From assembly GCA_937897985.1 (NCBI GenBank), contig CALCBD010000043.1, forward strand, positions 1 through 58,960: a stretch of DNA of 58,960 nt, written 5' to 3'. How positions within the stretch are numbered: the stretch's first letter is position 1; each line of letters starts with the position of its first letter. The notes beneath the pieces were generated by a model that searched no databases, was not told where the DNA came from, and saw only the letters and a list, made by a program, of their open reading frames with translations. Positions 52,799 to 58,960 of the stretch are shown here, one piece after another. This DNA is from an uncultured Paludibacter sp. (GTDB lineage: Bacteria > Bacteroidota > Bacteroidia > Bacteroidales > Paludibacteraceae). Both the position numbers and the translations under genes were made by a program.

Positions 52799-54255
52799 GA
52801 TACTCTGATTTTTTTAAACATAATTGCATTCCTTAAAACCTCAATTGATTTAAGATAAAGCTCTTTATAAAAATATTTAATGATCAGGAAATATATAATA
52901 GCAGCTGAACATATCTGCAACAGTAGTTTAAGATATATATTCATAGTTAATAATCCTACCGGAAAAATGAATCCGGCTATCAGCATTCCAAAAAACAAAC
53001 TCTGAATAAAATCAAGAATCTGATGTTTTACATAATGACCTAACTCAGATTTCAAATACAGAATTGAAACAAGATAAGAAAATGTAGAAGCTGCGACGTA
53101 ACCCCACAACATTGCAATCACTCCGAAACTGAAAGTAAATAACATTGTAATGAGTATCATTGCTTTTTTAATCATTTCAATTTTAAATGTAATTTTTGAT
53201 TTTCCACGGGCATTTAATGCACTTGTATTTAAAGTGTACAACGGATTAAAAACAGAAGCCAAACATAATAGCTGGAAAAAAGGAACTGAGGGCAGAAACT
53301 TTTCCGACCATACAACTTCAATCAGTGGTTGTGCTGCAGCAATCAAACCAATGAGGATGGGAAAAGTAACAATTGAAATATCATTGGCAATTCTTCTGAA
53401 CACACGTCTGAAACGTTCATCGTCATTTTGTATCTGGGAAAAAAGAGAAAAAGTACTACCCAATAAAATGGACTGAAACGTAAAACTGAAAGTATCATTC
53501 AGTTTACTTCCCATTGTATAATAGCCGACTTCACTTTTCTGATAAAATTTACCAAGTATTATCACCAGTAAATAGTTAAAAATCACATTCATTACCGAAG
53601 TACTTAACAGATGAACACTGAACGTCCAGAATTCTTTAATTACTTTAAAAGAAAACAATAAAGATGGTTTCCATTTTACAAAAAAATGAAAAAACAACAT
53701 CCTGAAAAAATGATAGGAAACCTGTTGAAATACCAAAGACCAAACGCCATAATTTAAAAATGCGAGTACAATACCAAGCACTCCACTCAGTCCTGTTGAC
53801 AACAAATTAACTTTCGCTATAGTCTTGTAATCCAAAACCTTACCAAGTTTAGACAACGGAATTAAATATAATGCATTGAACAATACTGCTAAAAACAGCA
53901 CCCTGCAAATTTGAGTCAACTGTGGTTCTTTAAAAAATACTGCAATAAAGGGAGATGTAAAATATAAGGCAATATAAATTACTACCGATACAAAAATATT
54001 AAAGTAGAATATGGAATTGTAATCAGTTTCATTTGTATTTATTTTACGTATCAATGCCTGTCCGAAACCGCTCTCGACCAATACAAAAGATAATGCTGCA
54101 AAAATCATTACCATTCCGAGCAGTCCGAAATCGCCGGCGCTGAGTAAACGGGAAAGAACAATACCGATAATCAACTGAATTGCCTGTTGCCCAAAACGAT
54201 CTGCTGAGCTCCAGGTCAGTGCACCAAACATCTTTTGTTTCAGATCATCACCCAT
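52795..54255 (-). CDS. Polysaccharide flippase (Wzx-like, MOP superfamily)
   Basis: A 486-aa inner-membrane protein with about 12-14 hydrophobic segments and no large soluble domain. The opening A-L-T-W-S-S-A-D-R-F-G-Q-Q and the G-D-F-G-L-L-G-M-V-M-I-F block are typical of MOP-superfamily polysaccharide exporters, which flip lipid-linked oligosaccharides across the membrane. It lies between yitT (3 bp gap) and the GT4 gene (4-bp overlap). With the GT4, GT2 and methyltransferase genes it forms a small surface-glycan locus. Confidence 0.9.
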   Translation of the reverse strand: MGDDLKQKMFGALTWSSADRFGQQAIQLIIGIVLSRLLSAGDFGLLGMVMIFAALSFVLVESGFGQALIRKINTNETDYNSIFYFNIFVSVVIYIALYFTSPFIAVFFKEPQLTQICRVLFLAVLFNALYLIPLSKLGKVLDYKTIAKVNLLSTGLSGVLGIVLAFLNYGVWSLVFQQVSYHFFRMLFFHFFVKWKPSLLFSFKVIKEFWTFSVHLLSTSVMNVIFNYLLVIILGKFYQKSEVGYYTMGSKLNDTFSFTFQSILLGSTFSLFSQIQNDDERFRRVFRRIANDISIVTFPILIGLIAAAQPLIEVVWSEKFLPSVPFFQLLCLASVFNPLYTLNTSALNARGKSKITFKIEMIKKAMILITMLFTFSFGVIAMLWGYVAASTFSYLVSILYLKSELGHYVKHQILDFIQSLFFGMLIAGFIFPVGLLTMNIYLKLLLQICSAAIIYFLIIKYFYKELYLKSIEVLRNAIMFKKIRVS

Positions 54256-54258
54256 CTT

Positions 54259-55167
54259 CTATTTGGATTTAATTACATCAAAACCTTCACCATAAACTCC
54301 AATGGCTGATGATTGTGAAATAAAGGCATTGGGGTCAATATCTTTCACAATTCTGAATATGCGGATTGACTCATTTTTTCTGGCAATTACGGTGATTACC
54401 TTAACCGGTTGTTTGGAATACCATCCCATTCCGTCAAGAATTGTGACACCTCTGTGCACTTCATCATTAATTCGGGTGGCAATTTGCTCATACTCTTTCG
54501 AAAAAATAAAAAATTGTACCGATTGTCTGACTCCGTTGATTACCATGTCCACAGCAACCGTCGAAACAGTCAATTGGGTTAATCCATAAACAATGCGTTC
54601 AATACTACCGATTTCGAGAAAATATGACGATGAAATAATAAGCACATCACAATAAAGTAAAATCCGGCCCAGCGTAATATTGCGGTATTTATTAACCACT
54701 TTGGCAATAATATCGGTTCCGCCCGAACTTCCGTTTGATAAAAAAACGATACCTATCCCTACGCCCGATAATAATCCTCCCAAAACACAAGCCATAAAAT
54801 CTTCTTTCTCGCCCACAAATGTACCCACAGGTGCCTGGGGTATCACCGAAAAGAAAACTGTCAGAATCGCAACACCGTAGATTGTTCTTAAACTGAACTT
54901 AATTCCGATAGTCCTGATAGCAATGATCAGCAAAACTGCATTGATTGAAAAAAAAGTGACTGAAATGGGCAAACCTGTAGCATAATAAACCAATGCGCCT
55001 ATACCTGTGACTCCTCCACCGGTAATTTGATGTGGCAAAAGGAATGCTTTCCAGGCTCCTGCATATAATAACAAGCCCAAAGCTATGAAAATATATTCCC
55101 TGATATTTACTCTGGCACTGATACCTGCACCCTTTATATTCAAACTGTCTAACATAATATTTGGCAT
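54259..55167 (-). CDS. YitT family membrane protein
   Basis: A 302-aa protein with about five to six hydrophobic segments in the first 200 residues (A-W-K-A-F-L-L-P-H-Q-I-T-G-G-G-V-T-G and F-L-S-N-G-S-S-G-G-T-D-I-I-A are the two signature repeats) and a soluble C-terminal DUF2179 domain (V-T-I-L-D-G-M-G-W-Y...V-I-T-V-I-A-R-K). The family's role is unknown. An in-frame ATG at 55155 gives a better leader than 55167, because the -7 box lies only 11 bp from the first. It heads the flippase/GT4 operon, an unusual partner for glycan genes. Confidence 0.9.
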   Translation of the reverse strand: MPNIMLDSLNIKGAGISARVNIREYIFIALGLLLYAGAWKAFLLPHQITGGGVTGIGALVYYATGLPISVTFFSINAVLLIIAIRTIGIKFSLRTIYGVAILTVFFSVIPQAPVGTFVGEKEDFMACVLGGLLSGVGIGIVFLSNGSSGGTDIIAKVVNKYRNITLGRILLYCDVLIISSSYFLEIGSIERIVYGLTQLTVSTVAVDMVINGVRQSVQFFIFSKEYEQIATRINDEVHRGVTILDGMGWYSKQPVKVITVIARKNESIRIFRIVKDIDPNAFISQSSAIGVYGEGFDVIKSK

Positions 55168-55177
55168 TATACGGGTA

Positions 55178-55185
55178 CAAAGATA
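55178..55185 (-). promoter_or_regulatory. Candidate -7 box of the yitT operon
   Basis: The minus strand reads TATCTTTG (TAnnTTTG), 11 bp from the first possible ATG and 23 bp from the second (55155). Confidence 0.5.
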
Positions 55186-55298
55186 ACTATTTTCGAAGAA
55201 ATGAACCTGATTTGATATATCTCCTTTTCAATATTATATTATGATTATAAGAAGTTTGCTGATAAACGATAAAAAACTTTTATTAAATAAAAAAAAAT

Positions 55299-55306
55299 TA
55301 TCTTTG
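55299..55306 (+). promoter_or_regulatory. Candidate -7 box of the LamG gene
   Basis: TATCTTTG (TAnnTTTG), about 140 bp upstream of the ATG at 55448, which implies a long leader if used. Confidence 0.4.
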
Positions 55307-55447
55307 CCACTGATAATTTACATTTTAAATTTATGTCGGCTTTAAATACATCTAAGTTACTATTTTTTCGAAAAATACAATTTTAACATGATTCAAAACC
55401 TATTATTTATATTATAAACATTTTTTAATCCATTTATTAAACTATTT

Positions 55448-56428
55448 ATGAAAAAGATATTTATTATTTCAGTTCTTATCATGCTAAGTTCTTGTATGAT
55501 AGCTCAAATGGCCACCAATGGACTAATTGCAAACTACCCTTTTAATTCAAATACCAATGATGAAAGTGGTAACAATTTTAACGGAGTTAATCATGGTTGT
55601 ATTTTAACAACTGACAGATTTGGCACACCATACAGTGCATATTACTTTGATGGTATAAAAAGTTACATCGATTTAGGAATTTCTGAAAATTTTATGCCCT
55701 CGAATATCAGCTTCTGCTGTTGGTTTAACACTGACAACAAAACAAATAAAATAATGCAGTTGTTAAGATTAAGAAATTATGGATATAGCCTTTCGTTATT
55801 TAGCAAAGATAATCCTGCTCCAAACGGTCTGTTGATTTCATATTATACTGAATATGGTAAAAATTCAGTTTTATATGATCAATCAAACCAGGACTTTAGC
55901 GATGGCTTATGGCATTTTGCAGTCTTCACATACGATAGCATTTGCGGGAAATTTTATGTTGACAATAAATTAATATCTTCTGAAACAGCAAATAAAAAGT
56001 CATCTTTGTTTTATACTTATGGTGGAATTGCTATAGGCAGAGATGGTGATTATAATGGATTTTATTTTAACGGGAAAATTGACGATATTAAAATATACAA
56101 CAGACCATTAAGTCAATATGAAATTGCAAATTTGTATCATGATGGAATTACTGATTTTAATCCATTGACTTATAAAAATACAATTAAAATCTATCCTAAC
56201 CCCACAAATAATTCGATAATTATTGATTGTGGCAATAATTTTGAAACATTAAAAGATTATAACATAAAAATTACCAATAACTTAGGTCAGATAGTTTATG
56301 TATCAACAATAAATGACAAACAAAAAATGATAAATTTATCAACCTGGACAGGTAAAGGTATTTATCTCATAAATATTATTGACAAATCTGAAAGAATTGT
56401 TGAATCAAAAAAAATAGTATTGAATTAA
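55448..56428 (+). CDS. LamG-domain protein with T9SS sorting domain
   Basis: A 326-aa exported protein: signal peptide (1-19, ending C-M-I-A-Q), a concanavalin/LamG-like jelly roll (about residues 27-230; G-L-I-A-N-Y-P-F, A-Y-Y-F-D-G, Y-I-D-L-G, W-H-F-A-V-F-T-Y-D, and G-K-I-D-D-I-K-I-Y-N-R-P-L at the end), and a C-terminal type A T9SS domain (I-K-I-Y-P-N-P-T-N-N...G-I-Y-L-I-N-I). LamG proteins of this kind bind carbohydrate or act in adhesion. Its upstream region does not contain the element shared by the other two T9SS genes. Confidence 0.9.
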   Translation: MKKIFIISVLIMLSSCMIAQMATNGLIANYPFNSNTNDESGNNFNGVNHGCILTTDRFGTPYSAYYFDGIKSYIDLGISENFMPSNISFCCWFNTDNKTNKIMQLLRLRNYGYSLSLFSKDNPAPNGLLISYYTEYGKNSVLYDQSNQDFSDGLWHFAVFTYDSICGKFYVDNKLISSETANKKSSLFYTYGGIAIGRDGDYNGFYFNGKIDDIKIYNRPLSQYEIANLYHDGITDFNPLTYKNTIKIYPNPTNNSIIIDCGNNFETLKDYNIKITNNLGQIVYVSTINDKQKMINLSTWTGKGIYLINIIDKSERIVESKKIVLN

Positions 56429-56664
56429 AGTAACTTTGAATTTTATATACTATGTTTCTTTTTAAAATTGTTTCTTAAAATACATAAAAATAAGTCCTGA
56501 TTAACTGCTAATCAATTTCTTGTCAAATAGGTTGAATATTTATATTTTATAACAAAACATAAAAAAATTGTGATTATCAATCTGATATTAAGCAGTGAGT
56601 TTAGCCACTTTTAAAGCTAAAGTCAGAATAATTTCCGGATTCATCATATACATACAAAAATAAA

Positions 56665-57186
56665 ATGAAAAAAAAATTAATTGTAGCTACTTTACTATTT
56701 ACAACTTTTCTGTCTGCTCAAAACCCTGACGAAAGAGGTTATATTGTAAAAACAGGGGATCAGGCTCCCGATTTTAAAACCACTCTTACGACCGGCAAAA
56801 AAATCAGACTTTCAGAATTAAAGGGCAAGATAATTATGTTGCAGTTTACTGCCAGTTGGTGTAGTGTATGCCGGAAAGAAATGCCTTTTATAGAGAGGGA
56901 TATATGGCAACAATACAAAAATAATAAAAACTTCATATTGATGGCGATTGACCGCGACGAACCTCTCGAAACTGTACTTAAATTCATTGAAAGTACAAAA
57001 ATCACTTATCCCGTAGGTCTTGATCCCAAAGCCGACATTTTTGCCAGATATGCACAGCGTGAAGCTGGCATAACCCGTAATGTAATTATAGACAAAACCG
57101 GCAAAATCGTTATGCTAACCCGTCTTTACAACGAGGAAGAATTCGGGAAAATGAAAGCAGTTATCAGAGATTTGCTGAAAGAATAA
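56665..57186 (+). CDS. TlpA-like thioredoxin-fold protein
   Basis: A 173-aa periplasmic protein with a signal peptide (1-19, ending F-L-S-A-Q). It has the thioredoxin/AhpC-TSA layout: G-D-Q-A-P-D-F-K, S-E-L-K-G-K-I-I-M-L-Q-F-T-A-S-W, then the redox site C-S-V-C (residues ~66-69). The usual cis-proline strand is G-I-T-R-N-V-I-I-D, without the proline, which may alter redox behaviour. Members reduce disulfides in cytochrome maturation or stress response. The gene is monocistronic, with a strong terminator. Confidence 0.9.
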   Translation: MKKKLIVATLLFTTFLSAQNPDERGYIVKTGDQAPDFKTTLTTGKKIRLSELKGKIIMLQFTASWCSVCRKEMPFIERDIWQQYKNNKNFILMAIDRDEPLETVLKFIESTKITYPVGLDPKADIFARYAQREAGITRNVIIDKTGKIVMLTRLYNEEEFGKMKAVIRDLLKE

Positions 57187-57280
57187 ATAAGCTCTAATTA
57201 AACAAACTGTTTAAACAAAATTTTTCACCGGTAACGTTACTTTTGCAAATTATATTGGCTCTTTCAAAATTAACATCAAT

Positions 57281-57319
57281 AAAAAACCCTAACTGACTGA
57301 ATGTCAATTAGGGTTTTTT
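57281..57319 (+). terminator. Intrinsic terminator, bidirectional
   Basis: Perfect 12-bp arms AAAAAACCCTAA / TTAGGGTTTTTT with a 15-nt loop. It can end the thioredoxin gene, and on the minus strand it sits right behind the tRNA 3'-end fragment, as a tRNA terminator would. Confidence 0.9.
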
Positions 57320-57328
57320 GCTTTTCAG

Positions 57329-57348
57329 TACCCAGAGCCGGGTTTGAA
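57329..57348 (-). other. tRNA 3'-end fragment, candidate attachment site
   Basis: The minus strand reads TTCAAAC (T-loop), CCGGC (T-stem 3' side), TCTGGGT (acceptor 3' side), A (discriminator). The bases before it (TATAA) cannot pair with CCGGC, so only the 3' part of a tRNA, perhaps tRNA-Leu-like, is present. With an integrase 186 bp away this fits the attL of an element inserted in a tRNA gene, the intact tRNA lying at the other end, outside the window. Confidence 0.6.
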
Positions 57349-57533
57349 TTATAAAGTTCTACAAACCTGTCAAAATGGTTGATTTGTAACCATTTGATAG
57401 TGACATACATGCAATTACAATAATTTTATTGCATAAAAAACATTGCATTTGATTGTAGATAATTGTATTTTGTGGTGCAAATGTGGTGCAAATTTCGTAT
57501 ATTTGCACCACGGGTAATCAATAAGTTACAGTC
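57349..57533 (+). promoter_or_regulatory. Leader region of the integrase gene
   Basis: AT-rich, gene-free DNA between the candidate attachment site and the integrase. It holds the inverted repeat AAATGGTT-n7-AACCATTT (57373-57395), several ATTGCA/TGCAAT words (57405-57455), and the repeat-covered promoter (57472-57511). The small repeats may be integrase arm-binding sites. Confidence 0.5.
57472..57511 (+). promoter_or_regulatory. Operator-like repeats over the integrase promoter
   Basis: GTGGTGCAAAT occurs twice in direct tandem (57472-57482, 57483-57493) and once inverted (ATTTGCACCAC, 57501-57511) after 7 bp. The -7 box TATATTTG (57498-57505) lies inside the inverted pair, so a bound protein would block transcription of the integrase gene. 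Confidence 0.65.
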
Positions 57534-58859
57534 ATGGCAACCATTCAAGCATTCATTCGCACCACTACCAAAAAGACAAATTCCGTCAATGTTCGCTTCC
57601 GTTTACGGGATGGTAGAAAGGTTCAACTTTTCCACAAAAGCGAGTTAGAAGTCAATCCTGAGCTTTGGGATGACAACAAACAAGCCATTAAAGCCAAAGT
57701 AATTTACCCCGCATTAGAGCGCAAGATTTTCAATGACTCAGTCAACGAGCGCAAAAAGCTAATCGATGATATTTATAGCAAACAGTTGGTCAAAGAAGAT
57801 TTGACCTCTGATTGGCTGGAACTGGAAATCGACAAAGTGATTAATCCAGGGAAATACATTTCTGAGGAGGAGGCCAATCAAACTGAATCCTTCTTTGATT
57901 GTTTTGATGAGTTCCTCTCGAAACGGAAACTATCAACAGTTCGTATAAATAACTTCAAGGTCATTAAACGAGCCTTGCAGAGATATGAACTTTACAAAGC
58001 CTACATGAGAAAACCTGTCAAGCTAACACTTGATACAGTAACTTCAAACACCCTCAGAGATATTGAAGATTTTATGCGTAACGAGCACAAAATCTTTGTT
58101 GAGTTTTCTGATATTTACACCGAGATACCGGAAAAAAGAACCCCTCAAATGCGTGGTCAGAACACAATCAACGATATATTTACTAAGCTACGTACATTCT
58201 ATCTTTGGGCAATCGAGGCAGGCAAAACCGCGAATAATCCATTTAAAGGCTATGCCGTTGAAGAGTGCGTTTATGGCACACCTTATTATATTACTATAGA
58301 TGAAAGAAATCAGCTTTATCAAGCCGATTTATCAAAACGCCCTCCTTTGGCCGTTCAACGTGATATATTTGTTTTTCAATGTCTGATTGGGTGCAGAGTT
58401 GGGGACCTTTACAAAATGACAAAGGATAATGTTATGAATGGAGCCATTGAATATGTGCCACGCAAAACAAAAGAAGGTCGCCCAGTTACTGTCAGAGTAC
58501 CATTAAATACAACGGCATTGGAAATTTTGAACCGCTATCCTGATGGACAAAAGCTATTGCCATTTATCAGTGAGCAGAAATACAATACCTCGATAAAAGA
58601 TATGTTTCGCCTTGCAGGTTTAACGCGCATGGTAACGATTATCAATCCAACAACCAGAGAAGAAGAGAAAAAACCTCTAAACGAACTTGCAAGCTCTCAC
58701 CTTGCGAGAAGATGTTTTGTCGGTAATTTGTACAAACAAGTAAAAGACCCTAATTTAGTAGGTTCTTTAAGTGGACATAAAGAAGGTAGTAAGGCTTTTG
58801 CTCGTTACCGTGACATCGATGAAGATATGAAGCAGGAACTTATTAAAATGTTGGATTAA
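57534..58859 (+). CDS. Tyrosine-type site-specific integrase
   Basis: A 441-aa tyrosine recombinase of the Bacteroidota element type: N-terminal arm-binding domain (residues ~1-90), SAM-like core-binding domain (~105-215), and catalytic domain. Catalytic residues visible are Arg in L-I-G-C-R-V-G-D-L, His and Arg in S-S-H-L-A-R-R-C-F-V, His in S-L-S-G-H-K-E-G-S-K, and the nucleophile Tyr in A-F-A-R-Y-R-D-I-D. It begins 186 bp from a tRNA 3'-end fragment and faces away from it, so it is the first gene of an element that continues to the right of the window. Confidence 0.95.
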   Translation: MATIQAFIRTTTKKTNSVNVRFRLRDGRKVQLFHKSELEVNPELWDDNKQAIKAKVIYPALERKIFNDSVNERKKLIDDIYSKQLVKEDLTSDWLELEIDKVINPGKYISEEEANQTESFFDCFDEFLSKRKLSTVRINNFKVIKRALQRYELYKAYMRKPVKLTLDTVTSNTLRDIEDFMRNEHKIFVEFSDIYTEIPEKRTPQMRGQNTINDIFTKLRTFYLWAIEAGKTANNPFKGYAVEECVYGTPYYITIDERNQLYQADLSKRPPLAVQRDIFVFQCLIGCRVGDLYKMTKDNVMNGAIEYVPRKTKEGRPVTVRVPLNTTALEILNRYPDGQKLLPFISEQKYNTSIKDMFRLAGLTRMVTIINPTTREEEKKPLNELASSHLARRCFVGNLYKQVKDPNLVGSLSGHKEGSKAFARYRDIDEDMKQELIKMLD

Positions 58860-58864
58860 TTGGC

Positions 58865-58954
58865 AAATTGATTCTAATTGTCCTATTTCGAATTAAGTGT
58901 TATCAATTTTGTCTTAGCCCCCTAATTAACTGGACTAATTTGTAGAATCAATTT
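58865..58954. repeat. 12-bp inverted repeat behind the integrase
   Basis: AAATTGATTCTA (58865-58876) and TAGAATCAATTT (58943-58954) are perfect inverted copies, with TGTCC/GGACA words next to each. The sequence ends before the context can be judged. Confidence 0.5.
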
Positions 58955-58960
58955 AGGACA

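Noticed and set aside
57329..57400. Complete tRNA gene
   Set aside because: Only the T-loop and 3' acceptor side are present; the 5' side of the T-stem does not pair and no anticodon arm follows.

Overview
The window looks like chromosomal DNA of a Bacteroidota species, most likely of the order Bacteroidales and possibly close to Paludibacter (the genus is inference). The support is two large secreted proteins and one LamG protein with type IX secretion (T9SS) C-terminal sorting domains, many Bacteroidota-specific families (DUF4837, DUF4831, DUF6261, a DUF6427-like protein, golvesin-domain amidase), and promoter -7 boxes of the Bacteroidota form TAnnTTTG in front of many genes. A two-subunit methylmalonyl-CoA mutase fits a propionate/succinate metabolism.

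Layout. 1-5700: heptamer tandem repeat, a CDF metal transporter, and the mutA/mutB operon (minus strand) interrupted by a 479-bp element that carries a GxxExxY nuclease-like gene between 34-bp inverted ends. 5950-20640: mostly plus-strand housekeeping and envelope genes (DUF1003, DUF1761, cyclophilin lipoprotein, BASS transporter, acyltransferase, M3 peptidase, YqaA protein, two amidases, DUF4837 lipoprotein, pdxA). 20640-22800: sparse DNA with a strict 42-bp tandem array directly upstream of a DUF6261 gene, then a hairpin-rich leader. 22801-27500: the accessory hot spot. A lipoprotein with an HELTH zinc-peptidase signature overlaps a small lipoprotein gene; behind it stand two start-less copies of the peptidase C-terminus, each with its own different tail and its own small lipoprotein, joined by a nearly identical ~274-bp repeat at 971-bp spacing. 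The array ends in a lipoprotein start fused out of frame to a 5'-truncated outer-membrane-type protein. 27700-38280: csp, a membrane methyltransferase, ung, patB-like lyase, a PafA-like phosphatase fold that has lost its metal ligands, hisB, mutS2 (with an in-frame repeat insertion), a hipA remnant and enolase. 38348-45920: two T9SS cargo genes that share a 38-bp upstream element at identical distance from their -7 boxes, plus a 59-aa gene. 46295-51607: topA, DUF4831, a methyltransferase/GT2 pair. 51647-55167: minus-strand yitT-flippase-GT4 operon for surface polysaccharide. 55448-57186: LamG T9SS protein and a thioredoxin-like protein. 57329 to the end: the left boundary of an integrated element, with a tRNA 3'-end fragment and a tyrosine integrase whose promoter is covered by repeats.

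The best candidate for an undescribed system is the peptidase/lipoprotein cassette array at 22801-26821. Its organisation resembles the parent-plus-orphan-module layout of polymorphic toxins with immunity genes, but the enzyme type and the lipoprotein partners are different. This is an inference from layout; no function is shown by the sequence alone.
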